Shown here: positions 1 to 12,064 of the stretch, one piece after another | Numbering within the stretch: position 1 is the first letter of the stretch | Layout: each line of letters begins with the position of its first letter | Origin: Kryptolebias marmoratus | Lineage: Eukaryota > Chordata > Actinopteri > Cyprinodontiformes > Rivulidae | Length of the DNA stretch: 64,000 nt | NCBI RefSeq assembly: GCF_001649575.2 | Contig: NC_051439.1 | Location: 4,145,152 to 4,209,151 of the forward strand | Direction of reading: 5' to 3' | Made by a program: the position numbers and the translations under genes | Notes under the pieces: generated by a model | Told to the model about the DNA's origin: nothing | The model's database searches: none | Seen by the model: the letters and a program-made list of their open reading frames with translations, nothing else

Positions 1-634
1 GCCAATGAAAACCTTTCCTTTTGTTTCCTAGTTTATGAAAGCCTCAAAAGATATATTTTTGCCTATACCTTTATTAAGGGAATTGTTCAACTCTTTTAAA
101 GAGGGGTTCTCTGAAAAGGTTATAAATAATTAAAACACTCGGAAGAAATGTCGAAGGGTGCCAATTCTGCTGCTGCAACACAAACTTCCAACATAATTTT
201 GTAATAATCTAAAGAAAAAAAAGCCTACATTTGGATGTATGAACTGTATTAAGCTTAGGTTATGCTTGACACATTGAACATGGCGTGAGTGTGTGCACGC
301 ATGTCTGCCTGTAACGACATTATTCATATGATCCCCCTGTGAGAAATCGCAAGACATGAAAAAACATGCGGGATCGGTTTGTGAAAGTCAAAACGAAAGT
401 CCACAGTTGCGTGGGGATCCAGGTGCTAACAAACGTAAACACAACAGTTCCTCCTGAATAAGTGCGGTACCATGCACAGCCATTTTTGGTGTGTGACGTC
501 ATCCATTTGTTCTCTTTTTTTACTACATTTCCAGTGGTTGTGTAGTGTACTGCCACCTGTCTTTTTGGACAATACTGCACCAATGTAAGCGTCAAGCATA
601 AACGCCTTCACTCAGGTTCGCGCAACACTCTGAA
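1..634. other. No gene recognised
   Basis: AT-rich unique-looking sequence. The minus-strand ORFs at 130-611 overlap each other in different frames and show no domain. Confidence 0.5.
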
Positions 635-770
635 GCGTGACTACAACAAGACCTTTAGAATTGTAAAGAGAACCAAGATCAAAAGAAATGTTAAAGATGC
701 TGCCAGTGGCTCACTGTAGTCACCATGGTAACCACACACCTGTTTCTGTCACTCTTTGACTGCCAAGTTA
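635..770 (+). repeat. Unnamed dispersed repeat, copy 1
   Basis: agagaaccaagatcaaaaga, then gctgccagtggctcactgta and gtcaccatggtaaccacac. The reverse complement occurs at about 52195-52275. Confidence 0.6.
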
Positions 771-1948
771 ATGAGGCAGACAGAAGCAGCCTGAAAAGTA
801 AGTCTCAAACAAATGGCCACTGTGTGAAAACTAAAAGTCTAACCTTTAAAATTCCAGCAGAAGACTCTGATGGTCACACAAGTGAAGCTGAATGTTTCCA
901 CAACGTTTTTATGTAGGAGATATGACAAGTTAAACAGACCCTTCACTTCCAGTTATAAAGATAATATTTTGAGATAGAATATAATCGAAGTCTATGAAAA
1001 CTTAGATGTGTACGTTCTGCAATCTAGGGGAAGATGAGAAAAAGCCATAAATCCTATAGCAATAAAAGACACACTGGGGGAAAGAAGACAAAGATGCTTT
1101 GTTTTGATGTGTGATTTGTAAATGTGCCAAAAAGATTTGGGAGAGTAAGAAGATTTTGCTGCAAAAGATTAGAAAATTTTAGACCATTGGTTAGTGTGAC
1201 ATCATCAACTGAAAGCTGAATGTCCCACGGAAGATTTTCTAAGAATCATATCTAAAATAAAATAAACAAACAAAAAACTTTGAATGATGTTTGTACTGTA
1301 AAGTATGTTTGTGATGTACTGTGCCAACTTGTCTGTGGAATGGAAGTATTTTAAAAGGCAAAATGAGAGTTGTTCTGTAGCTACTTGCAATGTTTGTAAT
1401 TTGAGTATTTCTGGCATTGTTACCTATAGAGCTACATTCAGTACCACCAATTTAATTAGACATTTACAGTCCAAACACTGGGTTGAGTACACTGAGTTCA
1501 CCCAGTTAACTCTTAAAACTAACATGGCTAAACAACACACATCAGAGGAAACTCTACAGAGAAGAGGACAGGGATGAGACAAAAAGGATATGTTCTCCTC
1601 TCCTGAGACGACATACATGACACAGAGCTACCTGAGCTGTACAATAAAGTTCAACATCACCTGGAATAATGTTGATAATAAAAAAACAGCCTGAGGAAAA
1701 ACACATACACACTTTTTTTTTATTGCATTGTAGAGCTACTGAGGTGTTCAGCTCATGAGTGCATTGATTTTAATAACTTTAATGTTCTTGCGGTCTGTAC
1801 TGTAATCTGCAAGCCTGTGCTGTTAAAAAAAGAGTAAAATAATTCAAGTATTGTATTGAGACTATCTGGCAATGTATAATCATTAATGACTTGGATCAGT
1901 ATCAGAGACAAAAATTCTTGATCAGAATGTCGCTAGAAAATAGTACTT
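771..1948. other. No gene recognised
   Basis: An ORF at 1305-1577 (90 codons) has CNVCNLSISGIVT and then HLQSKHWVEY, which loosely resembles a BED-type zinc finger (C-x2-C ... H-x4-H) of hAT origin. The frame ends soon after and no transposase follows, so it is at most a further hAT relic. Confidence 0.4.
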
Positions 1949-2685
1949 CAGTCCCTCCTGGATTTTGCGGGCATTTTTTGTGATTGTTGCAGCTAAAATG
2001 CCTGATTTTGCGAGGCATTTTCCTAAAAGTTGCGATTTAAAAAAAAATTAAAATCAATAAAAAACCATAACTTTTAATATATAAACCAAAAATACTTACT
2101 ATTTTTATAAGATAATTCCCAACAAACATTGACATTCTCAAAAGGTGCTTTATTTGAGAACTTTGATAGCTTATAAACTGACATTCATGAGCATTTCTGG
2201 ATCGTCCCTCGTCTGCAGCTCTCGTCACATGTCTTGCAGACACAAAGTGTTTGTCGATGGATGACTTGCGTTTATGTTCCATGATTACACTGCAGGATGT
2301 GCAAAACAGCTCCCCCTCTCCTGCTGCTGGGTAGGAAACTGGTTTGCGCGGTCCTTTGCTGAAATCTTTGTGGGCAAATGTGAAGCATTAGCGCACATTT
2401 TTGCTTCGGCCGCTGCTCCTGCACGCTCCCGGCATTCTGATGTTAACAGGATGTGACGTGTCTTCTTCGTGAATTATTTGGGGTTATTTTGTATTCCACA
2501 CTACACAAACCCACAAAGAAGACACCAGACCGCAGAAACGGTGGCGAATCACTTTAGAAACAATAAATATTGGGTTAAAGTTGCAGTGTTTTGGGCAAAG
2601 TTGCAAAAAGTTGTGATTTCGCGGGGTTTGGTTGATTTTGCGTTAGTAGTTGCGATCGCAACATCGTGAAATCCTGGAGGGTCTG
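1949..2685 (-). mobile_element. hAT deletion derivative with CGGBP1-like zinc-finger relic, copy 1
   Basis: Ends are inverted: CAGTCCCTCCTGGATTT at the left, and CAGACCCTCCAGGATTT when the right end is read on the minus strand. The flanks tagtactt and tggtactt resemble an 8-base hAT target duplication, though the exact edge is uncertain. On the minus strand, about 2310-2040 reads ELFCTSCSVIMEHKRKSSID then KHFVSARH, a C2H2/BED-type finger that resembles the N terminus of CGGBP1, itself a domesticated hAT product. A frame break lies near 2316. No transposase catalytic region is present. Confidence 0.75.
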
Positions 2686-2693
2686 GTACTTGC

Positions 2694-5209
2694 ATGAATC
2701 GCTCTAAACCTTTAAGACTGGATTTGTTTTTAAATGGCAGGAATTCACTTTAGTTTCAGCCCAGCTTGTATCTAGAGCTGTTTTGTCACAATTCAACTTT
2801 GTTTCTTCGAACAGAGGCTGTTCAAATAACTATCTCCAACAGGTAAGACATTACTTGTTCACAATCTATCCACAGAAGCCCACTTGAAAAAATCTGAACT
2901 ATAAGTTTAAAAAAAAAAAAGGAAAAAGTTGTTCCACTCCAACAATATTCCTTCTTACCCACATAAGCTTACTTCTGTATAACTTTACATTTTCTTAAGA
3001 TGTGATCATCTCTGTGTCCTTTTATTTGTGAATCAAGTTCCTCTCAAGCCTGAGATTTGAAAACAATATAATGTTATCAATTCATCTCTGCAACAGCATT
3101 GGGTCACTCACTTTGTCGTTTTGAAGCTTCATTCAGACTGTGAGGGTCACAGAGAGAGCTATGGTGCGTGCACGATATTTGCCATTCCTGTAGGATTAGA
3201 AAGTAAATCAGGTGAGATGTGTCACCTCACAGGGTCACCGTTTTCTCACAGCAGCCTATCACCATAACAGTTCATATTAGTAACCCAAGAGCAGCATAAA
3301 ACACAGAAAAATGAATAAAATAAGCTGTAAATATCCTTTTTCTAGAAAATTCATCTCATAAAGTGATGTTATACTTTGTAAAACAGATAAAAAAATAATG
3401 ACAACTTTATTTCATACTTTTAATTTAAAGACAGAATCCACTGTTATGTCACATAATAAGTGGGCAATGAGCGTAATATTTACCAAACAGAAACATCCTG
3501 CTGGAATCTTTGTTGCTGTGAGATTTAAGCTCCAACTTGTTCTGATGGATTTAAGAGGTTGCTGTTTATTACTGAGAATGAGACTTTGTTTTGCTTTCAA
3601 GGTCTTACAGTTTGCTCTCCGGTCAAGAAAAGGTTTCTGCTAATCCAGGGAGGAGGGGAATCTAACAGACACCAGAACAAAAACCAGTTGTTTCCAGCAG
3701 TAGATCAACTGGGAGCTGTTGGAAGCCCTAAAATATAATATAATTTAAGATGCATTAGTTGTATCCTCTAAAAATCTCTTATTTTGTATGTGCATCTGAT
3801 AATGACTGCTCAGCCATTTCTGCTCCTGGTTCTATACTTTGTGAAAGTAGCTGACTCACTTTTTGACATGTTCTTTGTGCAGTCAGTGTGTTTACCTCAC
3901 TCTCATCTCTCTGTCCCACAGGATTTCCTAAACACCGCCTTGAGTATGACTCTGGGGAACGAAACTTACTGCAGAGAGGAAGGCAAACAGCAGACCAATG
4001 AGGTCTGACAACAAAAACAAAAACAATGTCAGGAAAGTTCACCTGCCGATCCACACTCTGCTGCGGTTTCAGCTGAAGCTGTGTCCAGTCATTCAGAACA
4101 CCTGCAGGTGTTAAACTTACTGGAAACCTGCCTCAGGCATTCTGGGATGCTTGACATGAAACTTAATAGTGGCACTGGATATATAAATATGTACAGCACA
4201 TGTAAAAGCTTGTATAAAAGTGCATTAGAGGTGTATGTTAGGTAATTTTGTGCAGCTTATGTGGTTTCTCCTGTGTATGTGGTCCTTATATCAGCCTTAT
4301 GTAATGCTACAGATAGATATAAATACACTATATGGTACATGTAATGTAATTTAAACTACTCTTAGGAAGGAGAGGTAGACCGTTACATTGTGCTTTTTAT
4401 CTGTTAGGTGTTTTAGGGCCAAGTCCCAAGCAGAAACTAGTATGCAGGGTTTTCCAAAGCCCTTCTGCAGGCTGACTGAGATCCTGTTGACTAAATCAGT
4501 GCAAATACGGAGCACAAGTATCACCCTGTGGACAAGAACAGTACTGCAGCCCAACTGACCTGCACAAATCACTGCAGAGGGATTTCATCAGTCGTTGCTA
4601 ACTGAAGACCAATACATCAAGTCTTGGCATTTTAAAAATATCATGGCTTTACATGATTGTTCTGTTACACTGTATGAATTTGTTGCATTTTTCTTCTTGT
4701 TCAAATAAAGGTTCACTTGTTCACTAAGTCTGGTGCTGATTTCAAAAGCACACATTTCTCATAAAGAAAAACAACAAACTTTGAAGTGGTAAGTAATGTT
4801 TTTTTTATGTAACACCCTTCACTGATAAAAATCAGAACATGCTTTACGATAAAATATAAAAACAACACAGTAAAAACAATGCATGGATATAATAGATAGT
4901 AAAAATTAAGATAAAACAAGCCAATTTAAAGAAAACTAAAAGCTACTTAACTAAAAGCTCATCTGAATAAAAAACGAACAATAATCTAATTAATCCAATT
5001 AGCCTTGCTTAGATCTGACCATGCTTTAGAAAATGGACTGATTTAGGAAACTGATCTTACATAAGACCTGCTGCTAGCATTTGCTACATGTTTGATGGAG
5101 TCTAAACCTTTTAAAGGCCTACAGCTTTCTGCAGTTCAGCCCTCTGTCAGGGAAAAAAACTACTAATACTAGTTTATTAGTCTGAAATGTCGTTGAAAAG
5201 CTTACAATA
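2694..5209. other. No gene recognised
   Basis: AT-rich sequence without a recognised coding or repeat unit. ORFs are short and overlapping. Confidence 0.5.
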
Positions 5210-5720
5210 AATACATACTTTGAAAGAATGCTTATCGCCTACAGCCTTTCATACAAGAGTTTTACACGAAGATTATCTTATTGCTTACAAATGATCAAAT
5301 TATGGCCATATTGATCAAACATTAAAGATAAGATTATGTGTAATCTGTAATATTGCAAAATCGGTTAGTGCTTGAAATATGTTTTGGATGATTCTGTTAC
5401 TACAACATTGTATTTTAACGTTACAGTTAAAGCCATTTTTCTGTTTTTGATTAGCCGTGGCAGCAATTTTGAATTGTACTGACAAATAGGGTTGACTACA
5501 GTAGTTAATGCCATATTTTAAGGGAAGGATCTCACACAATCAGTACTTGGATAAGGTGGAGATGACTCAGCTACTACCACACCAAATGTTAGTTCAATGC
5601 CTGTGAAAATAATTCAAGCGTTTTAGGTGTTTTCTAAGATCAGTTGGCTGTGGAAGCTGTCTTTATTTGGCTTGCTTTTAAAGTTAGTCAATTGAAGAAA
5701 TACACCCAATAACACACAAG
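5210..5720 (-). repeat. Family X locus 1
   Basis: Minus-strand copy: degenerate hairpin end with gaatgcttatcgcctacagc, then cagctactaccacaccaaat and aagatcagttggctgtgg. 5' end truncated. Confidence 0.75.
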
Positions 5721-6039
5721 ATGCGGGGAAGGTGTTCAAAAGTGTGAACCCCTCGCACAGTTTGTAATTCCCACCTGCTTTAAAAGGTTGGTTGTTGTCT
5801 CTAAGAACACACCCTAAATGCCAAAATTATTACCGTCCCTTACACCAATGGTGATGTTTCGCAAAACTGATTGAAACATTAATCACTTCTTTCCTACCAG
5901 CCAACCTAGACAGATCCACCAGCCATCCAGCTCCACAAAACACTTTCCCACGTGGACACTAGGTTGAGAAGAAACTACGGAAGAGGATTAGGGCCACAGT
6001 GGGGAGGACTGACTTTCTTTTTTTCTCAGAATTTTGAGA

Positions 6040-6960
6040 TTAAAGTCAGAATGTGAGAGTTCTGTTTGTTGATTACAGCTCAGTATTCAAACCCATAGTT
6101 CCCTGCAGGCTGGTCACTAAGCTGTGTGACCTTGGACTTGCCTATCTGTGTAGGTGGGTCCACAGTTACCTGAACGGCAGACAATAGGTGGTATGCGTGG
6201 ACAACCATACATCATCCTCCCTCACACTCAACACAGGATCTCCTCCAGGGTGTGTGCTGAGCCCTCTGTTGTACTCACTGAACACCCATGACTGTGTGTC
6301 CACATCAGACAGTAACATCTAACCTAATTAGGTTTGCTGACGACACAGCTGTCATGGGGTTAATCTCCCAAAGCAATGAGGAAGACTACAGGAGGGAGAT
6401 CTTCCAGTTAGAGACCTGGTATGGGGAGAATAGCATCCTACGAAATGTCAGTAAAACTAAACAGCTGATTAGGGTTTCAGGAGAAGGTAGCAGAGCAACA
6501 TCTATTCATTCTGGCTCAGTGGGGCAGAGGTGGAGAGGATCGACCATTTCACATACCTTGGAGTGACCATCACGCAGGACCTGTCCTAGTCACCAGATGT
6601 AAACAGAACAGTCAAGAAGGCCAGACAGCCTCTTCTATCTCAGATGCCTGAAGGCATCAGAGAGACTCTAGGCTTCCCCCCCCAAGGTCTCAGGAACTTT
6701 TACATCTGCAGCATTGAGATCATCTTGAGTGGGAGCATCACCACCTGGATGGGCAGCTGCGCCAAAGAGGACTTCAAAGTACTTAAAAGGGTGGTCTGCA
6801 CAGCCAAGTGGGCCATCAGAACAACTGTCCCCGAACTGCAGGACATTTATTACAAATGGTGCAGGTCGAAGGCTGAGAAGATCTTCAAACAACCCAACCA
6901 CCCCGAACACTCACTCCCCTACTTGCTGCCATCAGGAACACTGAGAGGATGAAAAAGAGT
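6040..6960 (+). pseudogene. L2/Rex1-type non-LTR retrotransposon, 5'-truncated RT fragment
   Basis: Reverse-transcriptase motifs in shifting frames: FVDYSSVF near 6065, GSPPGCVLSPLLYSL near 6235-6280, FADDTAVMGLI with the catalytic DD at 6333-6344, NVSKTKQLI near 6446, then the C-terminal fingers region with LQDIYY and LPYLLPSG up to about 6950. Stops and frameshifts are frequent, so it is dead. The order and wording match ORF2 of fish L2/Maui-like elements of the CR1-L2 superfamily, with the 5' part missing as usual for LINEs. Confidence 0.85.
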
Positions 6961-7111
6961 TTCTGTCCTCGGATCGTCCATCTGTTGAACTCTGAGCTTT
7001 ACAAATGAACAGACTCAGAATTGGAATGCAGAAATTTTGCATCTTTTCATTGCAAAGATAAAACAATAATTTTTTATATACATTTTTATTACTTGCATGT
7101 AAATTTCCTTT

Positions 7112-7190
7112 TTTGATGAGAAGCAAAATGTCTTCAGCTACAGAATAGAAGTGCAGTTGTTTTTGTTTTTAACCTTCTTTTGGATTTACT
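7112..7190 (+). mobile_element. Penelope-like 3' tail fragment
   Basis: The stretch gatgagaagcaaaatgtctt, followed by acagaatagaagtgcagttg and a T-rich end, is nearly the same as 32510-32585 and resembles the 3' end of the nested element at 21948-22650. It directly follows the LINE remnant. Confidence 0.45.
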
Positions 7191-7639
7191 GCTATCTACA
7201 GTAAATAAAAGGAAAATACTGGAGAGGCTTCTAAATCAGATTTTAGACTTGTTTATACACATCCAGAGTACACTAAATTAAACTAAATATACTGTAATGT
7301 AAATCATTGCTTTAAGTCTTTTTAAGATTTACAAATACTCAAACATCCTGTTTTTCATTTTTAATCTGTAACGTGTATGCTACAAACATTTATTTAGCAA
7401 CCTGACTGTATTAGATTCACACTGACCAAATGATAACAGATATTTCATAGGAAAATACATAAATTACATAAATTGGGCACCTAAGGGAACCCACACTTAC
7501 CATACCAAAGAAGGATTGTAACATTGTACCCCAAGCATTTGAGAACTTCTCGCCATATTCACCTGCTTTCTGGACACAGGTACCATACTCTTTATAACAC
7601 CTTATGTCCTCCTGCACTGTGTCTGGAAAATTTGCATCA

Positions 7640-7885
7640 ACTGGACTACAGGTTCACTATTCCATGTGTAGGCTGCTATTAACACCAGAGCAGAAATGGC
7701 TGTGTTTGGAGTGGTGCCATAACCAGGAGGCATGCATTGATGATGGGTGACATCATATCATGTTTAGTAATGAATCTTGGTTCTGCATTATCATGGACAA
7801 CTACAGTACAGTGTGTGTTTGGTGGCGCTGCAGGGAGAGGAACAATCCTGCCAATGTTATGGAGAGACACATTAGCATAACAATA
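7640..7885 (+). pseudogene. Tc1-like transposase fragment 1
   Basis: In broken frames it reads like the middle of a Tc1 transposase: NTRAEMAVFGVVP (7680-7730), then MFSNESWFCIIMDNYS (7760-7810), then WWRCRERNNPANVMERH. Family knowledge: FSDES carries the second catalytic Asp of the DDE triad; here that Asp is Asn. Both ends of the element are missing. Confidence 0.7.
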
Positions 7886-8814
7886 CATTTATTTGTAGCA
7901 AAAGGTTTCGGTACAGGCCTTTCTTGTGTAACAAACAAATGCAGCATTGTTTTAAACCTGTACACATGCAGAACATTTATGTGCGGAACTAAAGTGTGGA
8001 ATTCTGCATTTCGCCACACATATTTTATAAAGTAGCACATAAAGTGAGATCACAACAAAACAAAATGGAGAACACAGACAAGCTAAAGTTTGGAGATCCA
8101 CTACTATCATTAAAGTCTACTGTTTGGGAACATTACAGTTTTCTTAGTCAAATGCTGCGATGGAGCAGAAACAAAGGTGACTCAAAGAAAATCTTTATGT
8201 CAGCATTGTTCAACAGCAATATGGTATGTAGCTGGCTCCATGTTATACTTAGTTAGTCATTTGAAATGTCATCAACCAAATGTTAACAAAATTGTCACAA
8301 AGAAAATACAACGTAAGTGCAAACCAGCTGCCTATAGCATTCAAACAGCACCTCACTAGCAATTAAGACAAGGCCAAATTTATAACAAAAGCCATTTCAC
8401 AGCAGCAGACATGCAACCATACTTCAGTGTCAAAACGACAGTTTTAAACACACTCAAAGGACCAAACACTTTATATATTAATATATACATTTTTTTCTGG
8501 AAGATTTTTGCAATCTAACTGCTTCTGCATACATAGTCATTCATATCAAAATTCAGGAGATGGGTGCTATGATATTTGATATAGGAAAATTTTAGACTAT
8601 TTAACATGTTTAACTTTATTTACAAATATGTTCATATTAAAAAAAGTACACTGCGATCTCTTCAACTCCTTCAAACCATTGTTCCCTTTGAAATGTGCTT
8701 CATGATACTCACTCAGTTTTTGTCTTCTTATGATACTTTTAGCTATTGTTCTGCTGCTTTTAACTTCTAGCTACCCATTTGCTGTTTTAGCTTTAGCTAG
8801 CCTTTTGAATAAAT

Positions 8815-9841
8815 TGTTGCTGTTGTTGCTATAATTACGTCTTGTCACTAGGCGTCACTGCTGTGACACGGCCCTAAACTTTCACGGCAGTGTGGAGAAG
8901 AATGAGAATGGAAGAGGCTGAAGCAGTTCTGCCATCATAGCACACATGTTATAATATGGTAGCATGCATGTGAGTTTTACTCCTTATTTAATTTACACCC
9001 ACCACAACAAAATTGACAACAAGGATGAGCGCTTCAGTACCAAATCCATTGTTGTTCTTAAATCATGCTGGTGAGCCTCCTATACCATTTACAGCATGGT
9101 GGAAAATGTTGGAGAATTACATGCTTATCATAAACGCTACCAGAGACACATGGCCAGATGAAAGACAACATGCCATTTTACTACACTATTTAGGACCAAT
9201 GGGGACAGCAAGCAGACACCCATTTAGACATGTGCAACCTGCCAATGAAACAATGAGCTAATATGTCGCAGACGTCAGAGCTGTGGTTGTACCATGTTAC
9301 TTTGGAGCAATGGAAAGTGAACTAACAAATCAGCTCTTTTCTAATGCTTATCTCAGTGCTGTGAAACATAAGTTACTACTGGACGAGGACTTCACACTAG
9401 AACAAGCTCTAAAAATTTGCCTGTCATTTGGTAGCAGTTTACAGAATATGTGATGAACTACTGTAAGTTGGTAAAAAATAAATAAAAAGGTTGTGGAGAA
9501 AAAAATAAATAAAAAACGTGAACACAAGTCTGCTAGTTGTAATTTTTTAAGTTAAATTGCAGACATTTTAGTTGGTGTTTCAGTAATACTAGTCTTTCTG
9601 AGAAAATACTAAGATGCTTGTTTGGATTACAAGGGTGATGTTGTGTTCGAAGTCTACACAGTAAATGCATTTATGTTGCTGTTGTTGCTATTATTACTTC
9701 TTACCACTAAATGGTACTACTGCGATACCTTACGGCAGAAGAATAAGACTGGAGGAAACTGAAGCAGTTCTAAAATGATGCCTGGCATGATAATACATTT
9801 GTAGTAAAGTTTGTGAGTTTTCATTTACAGCTGCCACAACA
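8815..9841 (+). mobile_element. Short LTR retrotransposon remnant with gag only
   Basis: Two direct repeats flank the unit: 8815-9009 and 9674-9841. Both start TGTTGCTGTTGTTGCTAT and end CCACAACA, so they have TG...CA ends. The sequence aattgacaacaagg just after the left repeat is where a primer-binding site would be. Internal sequence is only about 660 bases and contains a broken gag; protease, RT and integrase are absent. No convincing target duplication is left. It inserted into a Family Y repeat. Confidence 0.7.
9013..9453 (+). pseudogene. Ty3/gypsy-type gag fragment (broken)
   Basis: From the ATG at 9025 it reads PLLFLNHAGEPPIPFTAWWK, MLENYMLIINATRDTWPDER, then a stop at 9259, then YVADVRAVVVPCYFGAMESE and LLLDEDFTLEQALKICLSF. 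Order and wording resemble the gag of fish Ty3/gypsy elements (a PW..W...F..YL...... pattern, then a capsid-like region). The stop and a likely loss of sequence between the two parts make it non-functional. Confidence 0.7.
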
Positions 9842-10049
9842 TCATTTTGTTTGCTACATTTAGCAACCAATCTACCACTTTTAGTTTTAATCTAACTTTT
9901 AGCTTCTTTCTAACCTTTTGCAACTTTTAACTAGGATTTCACTTTCTTTAGCTTTAGCAATTCAGTTTATTTCTGCAATTTCAGCAGTCATTTAGCCCTA
10001 AACATTCACACTGCATTTTTGTAGAAAATGCAATTTTTATAAAAAAAAT

Positions 10050-11149
10050 ATTTAGAATACTAACATCTTTTATGAATTTCAGATTGAAGTAAGATGGTCT
10101 GTGAGTAGCAGATTTTTATTCAAATAAAATACCTTCTTTATAAACATTCAGTCCAGTACTGCATCATAAATCTTTCCAAAATTGCTCTTTTAATGTTTGA
10201 ACACAGGACAGACCTTTGCTTTTCTCCAGTTCTATTTATTTATAGGCATTTCTGTTGATTTATTCTCCCCTTTGCTTCCGTTTATGGTTTTACAAAGAGT
10301 TCATGCAGTGCTCAGACCATCTCTGTCTGTCTGTTTGTCTTCCACTGACATGAAACAATTCTTCTGACTTCATGCATGTTAAGTCTTTACACCTTTCTAA
10401 ATAAAAAGTAGCTCTCAATGGCTGATTGTATTTAATGTTGTGAGGTTACGCCTCTGATCTTCCCTTCTTCCACCCACAAAAATGCTGCCTCTGCTACGGC
10501 CCATTTGGATATATATATATAGACACACATGTGCACGGCCACATTATAAAGAACAAATGTGTAATATGTGCTCTGTGTAAATATATGGATATTCTCAGTT
10601 GCTCACATTTACAAGCATCCAAGCACACATGCAGAACTGTGCTGCAGCCTTGTTTCTGCTAACGGCACATCTGCAACCCAGATGTGCAGTGCAGTTTGAG
10701 TTGCCGCTGAACGCAGGATGTTTTGCATTCCCTCTGTGGTACATGTGAGGCGTTCCTGTGGGCCGTCCGTCTGGCTGCATTAGTCTGTGTATCACGGGGA
10801 TCTGTTTGCTTCAGCCCCCTTGTTGGCTGGCTCCAGGGGTTTGGGTATGTCCGTTAGCATGCTAATTCGGGGCAGATGTGGGATGCTGAATCAGGTGGTG
10901 AGAGGAAACTCCGAACCCAGCAGGAGGGAGACACTAGGTGCTCTGTGTGATGGCCCAGCCCCATATGTAACAAAATCTTCTGAGCCTAACATTCTCCAGT
11001 GCAGAAAATGAGATTTTAACATGGCGTACATCCTCCATACAAAAACCACAAGTTCGTACTTTTTAACACTAAAAAACATACTTATAAACAAAAAACTGTT
11101 TTTAATTCTCTTCAAGTACACTTAAATAAATAAATAATTTCCTCAAACT
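10050..11149. other. No gene recognised
   Basis: Mixed sequence with a short (TA)n at 10508-10520. The block 10600-11000 is somewhat richer in G+C but has no supported exon. Confidence 0.45.
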
Positions 11150-11520
11150 TTAAAGCAATGGTTCAGATCTATGGATTTGAAATTATTGTTAAAGGTTATG
11201 AACAATTAATATCTTACCTGCTGTAGATAGCTCTTTCAACAGTTTGGGTGAACAGAGTTAAATTCTGATCTGACTGATGAACTAACATCTAACATCAGAG
11301 CAGGATCAGGATCAAAGTTGATTGCAGGCTTCTTCAATCTCAAATATTTTATGGTGATTCATATAACTGCTATTTAAAAATGTCTTCATGTTGCACTATT
11401 ATTCTGGCAGACCTATTGTGATATTACTGCATGATGCTGCAATGGAAGTGCTACAACTAGCTGCTGCTATTTCTGCTTGTAAATGATATAGAATCCCATC
11501 TAAATAACGGTAATATGAAA
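11150..11520 (+). mobile_element. TTAA-type element, truncated copy
   Basis: Left end resembles the inverted end of the element at 30727-32128 (ttaaagcaatggttcagat). Two internal blocks are shared in the same order: aaggttatgaacaattaata through tagctctttcaac (11195) and ctgctgctatttctgc (11460). The right end is missing. Confidence 0.55.
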
Positions 11521-11734
11521 GGGCAGGGATTTTTGAATATTCTAAGTACAATTAAAATAAGCAGATTGAAAGAAAAAATATGACCATCATGACCATCCTT
11601 TTTTTGTTTTGTTTTGTATTTTTATTTACACCGGCACCTGGTAGTGACTCATCAAGTTGTTTGCTAACAGTGGGATGGTTCATTTTAAAAGCATTAGAAA
11701 GTGGAAACAATGGTCATGAATGTCAGAATGTTAT

Positions 11735-11935
11735 TGTTATTGTTATTTTTTCTTTTGGCTTCTCCCCTCTGCAGGGGTCACCTCAGCAAGCGAACTCGCA
11801 TGACAGATTTGGCAAATGTTTTACACCGGATGCCCTTCCTGACGCAATCTGGCCTTGAGCACACAGCCTCTGGAATTCAAGACTGCAACACTGACCACCT
11901 AGCTACTGCAGCCCCAGCTCACTGTCAGAATAATC
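11735..11935 (+). repeat. Dispersed fish retro-element tail
   Basis: The block from ttttggcttctcccctctgc through caaatgttttacaccggatg and cccttcctgacgcaatctgg is, from memory, a very common fish repeat associated with the 3' end of non-LTR or SINE elements. No coding part is seen. Confidence 0.5.
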
Positions 11936-12016
11936 AAAGAAAAAATGAATAAATACAGATGAATTCAAAAAGTGTTGCTTAAAATGTCCATACTTATCTA
12001 CCATGTGAGGAGAATA

Positions 12017-12043
12017 TATAATGTATATATATATATATATATA
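12017..12043. repeat. (AT)n microsatellite
   Basis: Uninterrupted ta repeats next to the LINE 3' end. Confidence 0.9.
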
Positions 12044-12064
12044 AACTCCCACCTTACCTTGTTT

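Larger units (their letters stand above)
8480..10050 (+). repeat. Family Y copy, split by an LTR element
   Basis: Left half 8480-8814 and right half about 9850-10050 are the two parts of one copy of a dispersed family with an internal TAGCTTTTAGCTA-type minisatellite. The right part ends with the usual cattcacactgcatttttg and agaaaatgcaa. The LTR-gag-LTR element sits between them. Confidence 0.65.
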
